A stretch of DNA of 64,000 nt from Stagonosporopsis chrysanthemi (lineage: Eukaryota; Ascomycota; Dothideomycetes; Pleosporales; Didymellaceae), in assembly GCA_022560025.1 (NCBI GenBank), contig JAFISE010000076.1:62001-126000 (forward strand). The letters are read 5' to 3'. The notes beneath the pieces were generated by a model. That model was not told the origin of the DNA. It ran no database searches and saw only the letters and a program-made list of their open reading frames with translations. Of the stretch, positions 45,187 through 56,100 are shown one piece after another. Positions within the stretch are counted from its first letter, which is position 1, and each line of letters opens with the position of its first letter. The translations under genes were made by a program, and so were the position numbers.

Positions 45187-45248
<62 letters not shown>

Positions 45249-46106
45249 ACTGCACCTTCAGCATTGACTCGTCAAGGCCGCGCAGCTTCATCATCTCCAC
45301 TACCTTCTGATGAATCTACAGTACCTTCGCAAACAACACCATTCTCTGAGCCATCGCCAATCGACGAGCCAACAGCCACCGTGGAGCGTCGCATGCCTAG
45401 CCTAGAGCTTCCCAATCTCAATTCAGAACAGGCGCTTGCCGACCAGATCATCAATGCCATCGGCAATGCAACCCCGTCGCCGGTCAAGAAACCTCAACCA
45501 CGCATGTCAATGTCGCTCATGGAGCGCACTCGTATGACACTCTCACGGACGCCATCGTTCGAACCTGTACCTGAGTCTCCCGATACGCTTCCTCAAGCAC
45601 CGCCTACAGTGCTCCACGCCAGTAGCGATGACCAACTCAACAAAGTGAGCACTCTACTTGAACGAACGCGCCTCACCATGGCAGCCATGTCCGTGCACTC
45701 TCGGTCATCTGCAGTGGCGATGCAAGAAAACGACAGAGAAGAGAAGCGAAAATCAAGATCTTCCCTCTTTCCCGTGAACCAATTCGATACTCCTCGCCCC
45801 CACAAATCATTTGAAGCTGTCGAGGAAGAGAAGAGCGGGACCAAGACGCCCAGAGAAGACCTCCTCTCAGGCGATATTGACTATGATCGCGTGTTCAGGA
45901 GTCGCCCACGCATTGCCACGAGTCCGATCTTCAGCCCCGAGAAGTACGTACATGGGGACGACGATGTAGTTGAAGATGCCTATGAGGAGGAGATCACAGG
46001 CATTGATTTGGGAGATGTCGATCAGAGTGATGACGAGGATGATGATGGCTTTACACAGACATTGGCGAACAGTCCCAGCAAGCGTCCAGGGCAAATGCGA
46101 TATTGA
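43517..46106 (+). CDS. Augmin complex subunit 6 (HAUS6-like)
   Basis: Two exons (43517-43828, 43878-46106) give 846 residues. The splice joins FRLFEIWDPTETAQ to KLRPFFPPLEPLQSLNLRAALYRCLNDLKKNG, recreating the HAUS6 N-terminal domain: 'LFATNLRLLDFD', 'W..IT..TF', 'NGVLG...VLRKTMLDECKG..FYEV...FS.AVL'. The augmin complex recruits gamma-tubulin to existing spindle microtubules. A coiled-coil region follows (LEDLQSRVQEQQTRLQKWK), then a long Ser/Pro-rich disordered tail with a perfect CCTGAG repeat encoding alternating Glu-Pro, and 'RMSMSLMERTRMTLSRTPS'/'TLLERTRLTMAAMS' motifs that look like a duplicated short element. Confidence 0.88.
45189..45248 (+). repeat. CCTGAG hexamer microsatellite in HAUS6
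   Basis: Ten perfect CCTGAG units encode alternating Pro-Glu in the disordered tail. Copy number could vary between strains without changing the reading frame. Confidence 0.95.
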
Positions 46107-46494
46107 GCATGGTCGCCCGCATCACGAATCCTCTTCATCGCAACTAACAATATCACGAGAGAAAACAGTAATGCGTAATCGCAAATCTTTGTGGGAAGTT
46201 CCCACCATTCGCTCTTGTTCGAGCTTGTCGTAGACACGCCCTACCAATGACACTTTGTCGTACCTTCTACTTCGGGTTGGCACAAATGGCAACGACAACA
46301 TAGTCAAAATCTAAATAAACTTGCGAGAGCTTCATCTTCCTACCATCAATCGTCCTAGTTCCGAATTACTCCGTTGCGTTCAGTGGCTGCCTATATCCCT
46401 CTAAAAGCCTCCAAACCCAACCTCACAAATCACATCCTTCGCATTCCACCACCAGTCAGTTCGCAGACTATGCTACAACCCGAAATCCTACAAC
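46107..46494. other. Intergenic region between HAUS6 and GNAT genes
   Basis: 388 bp: 3' region of HAUS6 and promoter of the acetyltransferase. Nothing else seen. Confidence 0.5.
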
Positions 46495-47388
46495 ATGGTT
46501 TCAGAAAACGATACGCCGGTGTACAAGATCGTCCGAATACCCAGAACCTCGCCGCGGCTGGCAGATCTAGTAACGAAGTCGCGAACCGTGCGCCTCCATG
46601 CTCTCGAAATAGACCCTACCAGCTTCCTCTCTCTTCACGCTACGGAATCCGCTCTACCACTTCATGTGTGGGAGAAGCGACTCTGCGACCCCGAGATCAC
46701 GAATGTGGCATGTGTGGCACTCCAACCCACCGCTTCCTCTCACACCGACAGCAATACCAATGGCTCCGACTCCACTAGCGATCTGGATGATGAGACAGCG
46801 CTTCTTTCAGGCGACTGGGTGGGCGTCGCAGCCGTGAGGGGTCCAATGAGTGAGGAGGATTACTATGTCACGCCCGATACGGGACTACCGATTCCTGAAC
46901 GGCCGGAGGAGGAGAAGAGATGGCATGTTTTCAATTTGTACACATTGCCTGCGCATCGCGGACGTGGGTTGGCGAGGGATCTGGTAGCAGAGTGTGTGCG
47001 GATTGCTGTGGAGGGGACTGGCGAGGCTCAATCATCTGCTTTACTCGAACAGGAGGATGGAGCGGTGAAAAGCAGGTCACGTCCAGACAGATCGCCACGA
47101 GGTAGTGGTTTGGATTGTTGTGTGGAGACTGGAAACACTGTTAAACAAGCACGTGTTCGGCTCTTCATGAGTCCTCATAACCCGTGGTTAGTGAAGACGT
47201 ATGAGCGTTTAGGGTTCAGTGCAGTAGGCAAGGCTACGCTTGAAGAGGGATTCAGGGCGAACAAGCTGGATGATAGTATTCCTGTTGATACAAGGGAGAG
47301 CGCAGAGGTGGAGAGGATGTGGCACACGAGGTTCGGGTTGGCAATGGAGCGGGTTGTTCGGGTTGGGAGAGGAGAGGGGAGGATGTGA
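46495..47388 (+). CDS. GNAT-family N-acetyltransferase
   Basis: Intronless, 297 residues. The central GNAT core is visible: GDWVGVAAVRGPM is the strand pair carrying substrate, WHVFNLYTLPAHRGRGLARDLVAECVRIA holds the acetyl-CoA pyrophosphate loop (R/QxxGxG/A as HRGRGLA), and RVRLFMSPHNPWLVKTYERLGFSAVGKA is the last strand and helix with the 'NP..V..YERLGF' pattern. Two low-complexity insertions (about residues 85-105 and 175-205) lengthen it beyond the 150-180 residues of simple members. Fungal proteins of this type are uncharacterised; substrate could be a small amine or a protein N-terminus. Confidence 0.88.
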   Translation: MVSENDTPVYKIVRIPRTSPRLADLVTKSRTVRLHALEIDPTSFLSLHATESALPLHVWEKRLCDPEITNVACVALQPTASSHTDSNTNGSDSTSDLDDETALLSGDWVGVAAVRGPMSEEDYYVTPDTGLPIPERPEEEKRWHVFNLYTLPAHRGRGLARDLVAECVRIAVEGTGEAQSSALLEQEDGAVKSRSRPDRSPRGSGLDCCVETGNTVKQARVRLFMSPHNPWLVKTYERLGFSAVGKATLEEGFRANKLDDSIPVDTRESAEVERMWHTRFGLAMERVVRVGRGEGRM

Positions 47389-47822
47389 AAAGGACTGTAA
47401 AGGTGTGTCTCAGTCTTCGCTTTGCCTCCCAATAGTCAGTTGAAGCAGAAGAGTATTGACCTAGGGGGGAACACTGGATTTTTATTGGTACCTACTATGC
47501 AGTTACAAGAATCTCATGTTGCTAGACGTGTGCTCAGAAGCTCGCCCACGCGTTTTCGTTGATCAGCACCTTCCTTCCATGTGCGCACCGGCCCTGCCTG
47601 ATTGCGACTACCTTCCATAAACCTCCAAATCGTGGCAGCTACAGATGTAGCCACAGATGGGGTTACGGATTCGCCTAAACCGTCCACTTCCCTCGGCCAT
47701 CCTTCTCTTGCACCACGCGCCTACGGCCTCATTGCTACAAACAACCTCCCGCTAACGCGGACTGCACCTTACCTGTGTGTTGCCTCTCCGAGATGAAATG
47801 CAAATTAACACTGATTGTCACA
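47389..47822. other. Intergenic or unresolved 5' region of the next gene
   Basis: 434 bp. An open stretch at 47602-47790 (INLQIVAATDVATDG, PSTSLGHPSLAPRAYG) looks protein-like but has no ATG; it could be an upstream exon of the interrupted gene if spliced by a GTTGCC...TCACAG intron (47779-47823). Confidence 0.35.
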
Positions 47823-49342
47823 GTGGCTCGACCTCAATACCGTCATAACGTTCGCCACTGTAGTTCTCTCACCGTGCGTCCCCTGCGTGCCAGTACAACG
47901 ACGACCACCGAAAAAACTTCAAGTCATTCCCGAGTCGTCCAGTCTGGAGCCGCCACGACCCAGCCTGGGCAGGGCCGTCACGTCACCTACACTCGCACGC
48001 ACCAGTCCTGCAACCAGCTATAAAAGCACCCCCAGACGTGGTAGCCGCAGTGGCACACCCAGACCAGGGCAACTCAATCGTAAACCCACGCTCGCTGAAA
48101 AGATTGCATACATCGAAGCAAATCCTGTCGACAAAGGCCCTTGGCACCCAGACAGCGCTTACCACGTACCCAGAAAGTCCTAGAAGGAAGTTTGCGAGCA
48201 GTTCGTAGCGGAAGACGCTGAACGCAAGAAGTGTAAGGAGGCTAAACGTCTCTGTCGTCAGCTAGACGGCTCAAGATCTCGGGCGAACTCTCTCACGCCA
48301 GAGCTCTTCAAATCCCCACTTTCTAAGGCTAACACTTCTTACTTCGATCCAGTCAGCCGGCGTGGTTCCACTGGTCGCATCAACTCTCTGAAACGTGTAG
48401 AGACCGGAAGCACCACCAGCTCGATCCCGTCTACTGTCTCTGGAAGGTCCACTCGACTCCACGAGGTAGAGACAGCCGACCAAGATGATCGAGTCACTAC
48501 GAGACATGAAGCACAAAAGCGGCAGCTACGAGAATCTCCAGATGGAAAGGACGGCCAACAAGATCCTGCACCGCATGGAGGACCAGGTCAACGAGGATTC
48601 TTTAGACGGCACAAGAGCAAGGATCCTCGGTGTGTCTCAGCCATGTCCCTAAGTATCGTTTACTAACAGTCCATAGCGAACGCTCGTACGATCTACGGTC
48701 CCAACCGATGTCTCGACGTGATAAGTTTCGCTCCAACTTCCTCGCGAAAGATCGCCGCCGCCATAGTCGAACACAATCCGACGAGTAGATCGTACATCCA
48801 CTGCACTTCGGCAAAAGAAGGCACGCGTCTTGCCGCCTACGAGCACCTGCTTGTCATCACTGAAGATCTGCTGCAGCGCCTGATGGACGCAGAGGGTATC
48901 ACCAGCAGCGGCTGGCTGGCAGCAACACCCCAATCGCAGCACGCGCAAACATACAACGCAGCAAGCGTCAGCGGAAGCGTAGCTGGTAGTGTGCCAGCGA
49001 GTCGAAGGAGCAGCGTCGCGCCGCATGAGTCCGACAATATCAACTAATGTTTTACAACCTGGCTTACGGATATGTAGGATGGCCATGTCGCCACCTGAAC
49101 GTTTCGTTAACGACTTCCACTCGCCTCACTCAACATACCATATCCAGAAACCTCCTATGGGCGCAAACATACCGGGGCTGGTCCGGATCAATAGCGAACC
49201 GTCACATGTACCTATGCCTGCACAACTCATGCCGCGGACGAGTAGCGAAGTCGTCTTACAAGAGCCAAAGCCAGTTCCTGCAGGACGGTACACGGGTAGC
49301 GACTCTAGTCGTGTGCAGTGGAAGCTGGGATCGGAAGGATGA
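47823..49342 (+). pseudogene. Interrupted gene of unknown family (in-frame TAG; possible decayed gene)
   Basis: The frame starting near 47824 encodes KKLQVIPESSSLEPPRPSLG, RGSRSGTPRPGQLNRKPTLAEKIAYIEANPVDKGPWHP and YHVPRKS, meets TAG at 48181-48183, and continues in the same frame as KEVCEQFVAEDAERKKCKEAKRLCRQL. A frame change follows before 48485, where MIESLRDMKHKSGS and NLQMERTANKILHRMEDQV appear; a 79-nt intron (48397-48475) could explain it. An intron at 48630-48676 joins ARIL to ANARTIYGPNRC. A 49-nt intron near 49030-49078 may add MSPPERFVNDFHSP and VQWKLGSEG up to 49342. No ATG opens the first frame. I do not recognise the product; it is basic, Ser/Pro-rich, with helical parts. Confidence 0.5.
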
Positions 49343-49704
49343 GTTGTGGTGTCGGTTGTTTCCTTGAGTTCTCTTGAACATGTCTTCCAGCCTTCGTTCC
49401 ATGCTGTGGGTCAGTAATGTTACAGTGTACCTGCTCGTCCTATCCAAAAGCATTTCGTACAGGCAGCAGGCGTTATTTGATACTAGATAGTGTTCCACTC
49501 AAGCTTTGCTCTGTCAGCCGGAACCGTGGAACATATCTAGTGTTTGTGGTTCGTGGTGAGGGTGCAGGGCACTAGCGGCGCTAAATATTATAATCGCACA
49601 TTTGCCTGCCCCACACGCCACTCCATCTTTGAATCGCATCGGCCACCCACGACGCACGACGAGCACCGACACCCTCCCGCAAACACACACATCACACCGC
49701 AGCC
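49343..49704. other. Intergenic region upstream of eIF3g
   Basis: About 360 bp; the last 100 bp are C-rich (CACCCACGACGCACGACG, CACACACATCACACCGCAGCC), typical of a fungal 5' leader. No TATA box near the start. Confidence 0.5.
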
Positions 49705-50652
49705 ATGTCTCGAGTAGCAGGGTACGTTCTGCCCATTTGCGTCGTTGCAAGGCCTTGCTGATAATATTTGCAGCCGCACCGACTGGGCCGAAGAGGAAGA
49801 TGAGAACGACCTCGCCCTCCCCCAGCAGACAGTCACCAAGAACAAGGACGGAACCGAGACGATCACATCCTACCGCCTAAACGAGGACGGCAAGAAGGTC
49901 AAGACGACGCGCCGCATCAAGAAGACGGTCATCAAGCAGGTCGTGAACCCTCGCGTCGCAGAGCGCAAGGCATGGGCAAAATTCGGTCTGGAGAAGGACA
50001 AGGCCGCAGGGCCCCAGACCGACACCGTCTCGGTTGCTGAGAACATTGTTTTCCGCCCACAGTCTAACTGGAAGGCGGCACAAGACGACAAGGGCGAGGA
50101 GGACAAGAAGAAGCTGGAGCTCAAGAACGCGAAGATCAAGTGCCGTATCTGTTCCGGAGACCATTTCACAACAAAATGTCCCTTCAAGGACACCATGGCC
50201 CCCGAGGGCGCCGACGCGCCCGCCGACATGCCTGACGATGCGCCCGGCGGCGCTGGTGGCCTCGGTGCAGGAAGCGGTGGATACGTGCCCCCGCACATGC
50301 GTGGCAAGATGGGTGGTGGCGAGAAGATGGGCGGCAAGTTCGACCGCGACGACAGCGCGACGCTGCGTGTCACCAACGTCAGCGAGATTGCAGAGGAGCA
50401 GGATCTCAGGGACATGTTCAGCAGATACGGGCATGTTACGAGGGTGTTCTTGGCCAAGGACCGCGAGACAGGGCGGGCAAAGGGCTTTGCGTTTATCAGC
50501 TACGCGGACAGGGACGACGCTGCCAAGGCATGCGAGAAGATGGATGGATGTAAGTTGCGGTTGCTGGTGATGCGAATTAGGGGGTTTGCTAACGCTGCAC
50601 AGTCGGTTTCGGACATCTTATCTTGCGCGTCGAGTTCGCCAAGAAGGCTTAA
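49705..50652 (+). CDS. TIF35: Translation initiation factor eIF3 subunit G
   Basis: Three exons (49705-49721, 49774-50549, 50603-50652) give 280 residues. Exon 1 is 17 nt (MSRVA) and joins to GRTDWAEEEDEND. The N-terminal eIF3g domain contains ETITSYRLNEDGKKVKTTRRIKK, KAWAKFGLEKD and the zinc-knuckle KCRICSGDHFTTKCPFKD. After a Gly/Met-rich linker the RRM has RNP-like LRVTNVSEI and KGFAFISYA, and the last exon supplies FGFGHLILRVEFAKKA. This is the complete architecture of eIF3g, which acts in the cytosolic 43S complex in scanning and reinitiation. The symbol is the budding-yeast name of the orthologue. Confidence 0.96.
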
Positions 50653-51547
50653 GCAGCTGTTTGCTGTTGTCTACACGATATCGTAAGGCGGCTACAGCAG
50701 ATGACAAGATTGTTGTGGCGTCTACAAAATGGTCGATGGAGGGCGCGGAGTGTACAGGAGAAGACAGACCGTGTTCATCCGGATGTTTGGAGAGCAGTGT
50801 CTCGCGCCGTAAGAACAGCATATGCCGGCGCGGTTTGTGGGTTGTGTGAGGTGTAGCCTGGGCTATGAATCGACGACTAGAGAATAATGCAATTCTCATA
50901 ATCTCAGTCCTTCTCAGTCTCTGCGCTTTCTTTGCACTACTCATCCATAGTCTTGTTCCTGCACAGCTTGGACTCTTGCAAAACGACAGAGGAATACACG
51001 GGGAGCATGCTTCTCTACAACATGAACGCTGCACCTCGAAACTCAAGACATACGGGCCTCCGGATAGCTATACCTTCTCACACCTTTTCATTCAAAAACC
51101 CTTAACACACACACCAGGGACCAACACCCTCCACCCGTCTCGATTTCGCCCTGTACGCAGTCACCAATCTTCACATGCAGAGCCCAGCACAGTCATGCCC
51201 ACAGTCATGTATGACTCTCGGCCTAGCACCGGCGCTCGCAGATGATCCACGGGCAAGGTGGTCCCGCCTCGCGCGCTGATTGGCTGTAATGACGTGCATG
51301 ACTATACACTATCGCGGTAGCGATTGCGGAGGGAGACTTGGACACCTCATTGCTTCGCTCTCGACTTATTAACCTTGTAGTTCGGTTTCTCTTGGTCAGA
51401 ATAGAGGCTGTTGCTTTTAGGTCGCTTTCTAAGGTCATTTGAGTCGCCACGGCTGTCTTTTCAGCTCTTCAGTCGCTTCAGATCGCCACAGAGTCGTTAA
51501 CCCCCAAGGTCGCTCCTTATCGCAATCGCACGCACCGCAACGCCACC
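50653..51547. other. Intergenic region between eIF3g and R3H-associated genes
   Basis: 895 bp. No protein-like ORF. The last 150 bp before the next ATG contain several GTCGC/CGCTT repeats of low order (GGTCGCTTTCT, AGTCGCTTCAGATCGCC). Nothing else noted. Confidence 0.45.
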
Positions 51548-52590
51548 ATGGCCATCGACGACTTGACTACACCCCAAGCCGCGGCTCCACAGCCCATCGA
51601 TATTGAGGCATGGACCGAGCAAGCAACGGCAGCCCTGGGCTCTGTTACCATCTCTCCAGCTGCTCCAGCCGTCCAAGGGACCTCGGTTGTCTTCGACATC
51701 CCGCTTGATGACCACCATGCGCCGGCCCGCGCTGCACCCGCCACAACGACCCAGGTGCACACTGTCTACAGGCGCAAGGAGCCCGTTCGCCGCGACAGCC
51801 TGAAGCGGCGCGAGGCGGTGCTCAAGGGTAAGGAGGGCAGCCGTCGCAGACAGCGCTGGGAGAACGGTACGTTTGAGTCATCCCCCTCCTTTCACCTTCC
51901 TCGCCCGCCCCACCCTCATAGACTCTCTCTCCACGGCACTCACACCCACCAGACCGCCTCCTTAATAATCCGCACGCCGAACCTCCGGCCCCGCATGACT
52001 GGGAAGTCCATCCCACCCACCGTGCCCGCAACGTCCCCTACTACCTCGCCCCACTCTGGGACGCAGGCCTGAAGCGCCAATCAGCCAAACGCCACGACTA
52101 CACCGTCGCCACCCAAAACGCTTCGCGCACCGTCGCTTCGCACCCGACGTCCCCTGGCGTCGTCCCCAAGGAGCTACGCGAGAAACTCAAGCGCAGCCGC
52201 GGCGCCAAGGGCTTGCTCATGGACCTCGAGTCCGAGGTGCGGCGCTTCGTGTCCGAGTGGGACGCTGGGCTGCTCGCCGCGGCCGCAGATGGGCTGCCGG
52301 CTGATCCGGACTCCGAGGACGAAGAGATTGTGTTTGTTGGGCGCAGTGGTGCGGTTGGGGAGCGGCGCGCGCGCGAGCTGATGCTGTTTGAGACGCCGGA
52401 GGAGGACAACGGGGGCGCGTTTGGGAGGTGGCTTGTCCATCATATTGGGGTGTACTATGGGCTGACGACGTGGAGCGTCACCAAGGGCGAGCCGAAGAGG
52501 AGGGAGGCGTATGTCGGGATAAAGGAGATGCGGAGTGGGGGCAGAAAAGTGGGGAGTCCGATGCCAATGCCGCTCTGGGGGATGGTGTAG
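51548..52590 (+). CDS. R3H-associated N-terminal domain protein
   Basis: Two exons (51548-51866, 51953-52590) give 318 residues. The splice joins RRRQRWEN to DRLLNNPHAEPPAPHDWEVHPTHRARNVPYYLAPLWD, which recreates the conserved R3H-associated motif (RRRQRWEN..LL..P.A.PP...DW...PT). A second conserved region, LMDLESEVRRFV and HHIGVYYGLTTWSVTKGEPKRREAYVG, resembles the R3H fold that binds single-stranded nucleic acid. An acidic linker (DPDSEDEEIVFVG) lies between. Fungal and animal (R3HDM4-like) homologues are poorly characterised. The N-terminal 80 residues are Ala/Pro/Thr-rich and disordered. Confidence 0.87.
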
Positions 52591-53176
52591 TGGACAGTAT
52601 AGGGGAGGGTATTGTTGTCTCTCGCTTGATCGTGGCGTTTGCTCGTTCTTCGGTACGCGGTGTCTGCGTGATGTGCATGGATATAGATGCATATAGTACG
52701 GAATGTGCTCGTATATAGATAATGCATAGTCGTTTTTCCATGAGCTCATGTCTCACATCATCGTTGCTCAATTAGTAGAAGTTCCCACTTTTTTACTGAC
52801 AGCGACATGTAACGACCCACGAGGTGTGCCAGAGCCTACCAATGCTTCTCCGGCATCGTGGAAAGTCTGGAACTTCCCGCCGTAATTTCAAGTCCGGTGT
52901 CCCATCTTGATTCTGTATGGCGAGAGCATGGCAGCATTGGGGAAGCACAGAGTGAGTGGAGAACACAGCAGCTGTTGCAGGTGGCCGTAATGCATTCCCG
53001 TGTCGAGATAATTGAACGTCCCTATGATCTGAGATGACTGAGATGAACGAAGAAAGGACGCGCTTAGCAGACCGCGAAAACGTGCGAAAATCATGAGTGT
53101 GGTGTATCGCCCAACGCCAACCAAGACCGCTGTGCCTATGAACGCCCAAAATGAAAACAAGACATATCGACACTGC
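52591..53176. other. Convergent 3' intergenic region
   Basis: 586 bp between two converging genes; includes TATAGATGCATATAG-like AT-rich 3' sequence. No coding signal. Confidence 0.5.
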
Positions 53177-56100
53177 TCAGCGAAGCAACTCCGCAGTCAC
53201 ACCCACAATATAGCACACTGCACTGGCCCAAATCGCAGTCTTGACCACACCGCCGACACCACCTCTCCGCTTCCGCGGCACCTGCTCATCGCGGCCCTGT
53301 TGCTGATTCTTCTCAGTCCGCGCCGCATCCGTAGCAGCCGCCGCCTGTCTCTTCTCCTCAAAGTCCTGCTCGAGCTGCTCCCGGCTCTGCTCCACGCCGC
53401 TGTAGCCCGTGGGACTGAGCCGGGACGTCCCATCGATGGGGTTTACGTCACCGCTGAACGGCTTGGTGGCTCTGCCTGTGGGTGGTTGCGCGCCGATGGT
53501 TTCAAAGCCTCGGGTGGAGGCTGTCGAGTCGAGCGCGTTGCGGAGGACTAGCATGTGGCGCTTGGCTGTCACGACTTCGAGGCCGGAAGCGATGTGTGGG
53601 ATGAACTTTGCGGGCGCTTTTAGGGTGGACAGCGCTTGGTGGATTGGTAGGGCGGGTGAGGTGTCGCGTGGGGGTCCGCTTGTTGACGTTGTGATGCTCA
53701 GTGTGTCGGTCTGGGGATCGTGGACGAGGATGGTGTAGTGTGTTGGCAGGTTCTCAATTTCTTGCACAGTCTCATTGCCCTGAGTGCTTGCTGCTGAGAT
53801 TGTCTGCTCACTGGAGGGATTGGCAGGAGGTATCTCGTTCGCAGCGTCTGCTGCTGCCGCAACCGCGGGTTGGGGTGGCTCTTCATCGATGACATCGCGT
53901 GTTGATGTTGAGACGGTGGTCTCAGACATTTCCTCAGTTCTGTTCGCCATAGGCTCTTTGTCTGATGTTTCACTGGCAGTCGTAACCTCAGCAGAACGCG
54001 CCTCCTTATGGATAGTTGTGGCACCCAAGACGAGTGGGTCCTCCTTGAGCATCTGAAAAGACTTCGAGTCTCTTTGTTCAGCACTCGCAGGGTCTTCAGT
54101 CTGCGCTTCCTGTCGATGAGCGACAGTAATCGGCCCATATGTATCTTCGTATGCGCTGCGCACTTCTTGCACCAGCTTCTTGTCTCCCGCTTCCTGCTTG
54201 AGAGCTTCCTTCGGCTTGTCTGCTGCCTCCTCTCCATCCGTCTTCTTGCCCAGACTTTCGAATTGGAGATTGAAAGGCCTGAAGAGGCTATGCGCAAGGG
54301 GGTTCTTCTCGTCGAATGATCTGCGAGGAGTGTGCTTTGGCGCACGCGCATATCCATCGTCAGACAAGCCTTGCATTGCCGCCTTCTGGGACTGTATCTC
54401 GTCGGTAAGACGGGCTGCAGCTGCTGTATCTGCTAAGAACTTGGCTCCAGCTGTCTTAGACAAAGCGGAGTCCGTCTCGGTGGTTGCAACGGTTGCTTGA
54501 GGTTCGCTGTTGAACATGGCTCTAGAAAGTGCTTCGTCCGCAGGTTTCAAGGATACACCGTAGGTCTGTACAGCATGGTCCATCAATCTAGCCAAAGCCA
54601 GCTGTGTGTCACGCAGTGTCGCCAGTCGAGTCAAGATCTCGCTGTATAGCTCCGATTTGCTTCGTTCGAGATCGGGCTCATCGAGTCGGGCCTGTGCACT
54701 CCAAATAAGCATCCGAGTCAAGGTGTGATTCTTGTGCAGGATCCTCGAAGCGACACCAAGTCGCCTTTTGAAGGCGTTGGTTGCTTTCTGCACCATCTCG
54801 GTCTCCAAATCGCGAAGTGACTGGCAAGCCGATTCGAATTGCTTTTCAGTTCTTTCGTAAGTGTTGCGCAGACGTCGCTCCCTGATTGCTCGAAGATTCT
54901 TCGAAATCTCAGCACCATGCACGACCTTCCTCGGAGACCTCAGGAGATAGGCCGCGTGTTCGACCCGGTTCTCATCATTCTTGAGACGCTCCAGCAAACT
55001 CTTGCACATCGGAAGGTCAGTCTCTAGATCGTTTGAGATGTGCTCTCGTGCGTGCCGCGCTTTAGCAAGGCCAGCCATCTGCTTGGCGAATTGCAGATCC
55101 GCGTCTGAGGGTGCCCCTGCCTCGATAGGGTCTTGCCAGAAGTGCTTTGCGAGCGAGGTGCCTCCCCCCTCGATCCACCTCCTCATGCGATCGATGCTGG
55201 ACTCGGTCTCAATTGACATTGATTGTGAATTCGGCGAGCTGTGCGCAGACTGAACTCCTTCGACCTCAGGTACTTCTGTTGCGGCTTGCGCTCGTTCGAG
55301 CTCTTGCTGAGTTCGTCGCACATAATAATTGTTCAGGACGTGGCCTTCAACTGTATCGTCAAGCGCCTTTGGCTTGGTGGCTGCAAAGCCTGTTTCCAGT
55401 TTCTTTCGATCTTGCTCCTTCTCTTCGTTGGTCTTGATGACGCTCGTTCTACGACCCATAGCTGCTCGAATCTCATCGGCACTCAAGAAGTCAATGTCGT
55501 CCTCGGGAAGTTTTCGAAGCTTCTCCGAACTCGATTGTGTAGAGGGTGTATCAGATGTAGCCGGTATACCATTAGCCGATACGATGTGGCCTTGTTCTAC
55601 TTCTTCACGGATCGGCTCCAACTTCTCCTCGACACCATTGGCTGTCTTTGTAGCTGGGATTGACTTTGGGTAAGGATAGTTATCAACCAACGCCTGCGAA
55701 GATGGTATCGTTATTATGCCCCGAGATGGAGGCGTTACTTTGGTAGTTTCTACTCCTGGCTTGGTAGCCGCATGATTGGTATTTGGTGCACTTCGCCGTT
55801 GAAGTGCAGTCTGCCTCCAGGACTTGCTGTTACCAAGATCACGGTCATAGACTCTTGGCTCTTCTGCGAAGAATGCATCTATGAACGAAGACTCTCGGTT
55901 AGAGGCCTCTTTGGCTGTTATGGCAACGTCTTGGGATTCAGTCACTGCCTTGGAAGGCTGAGCCTTGGCGAGGTCGAAATATCCTGAATTATGACTCGAT
56001 GCGTTTTGATGAGATGTTGCAGAGCTCTCGTGGTGGTTTTGGGTGTTCTTGAAATCGTGTACTGGCACATTCCGGTTTTCATGCTTGCCTGCGACCTTCA

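Noticed and set aside
49877..50457. Long minus-strand ORFs (185 and 195 codons)
   Set aside because: They are antisense to eIF3g exon 2, whose zinc knuckle and RRM are unmistakable.
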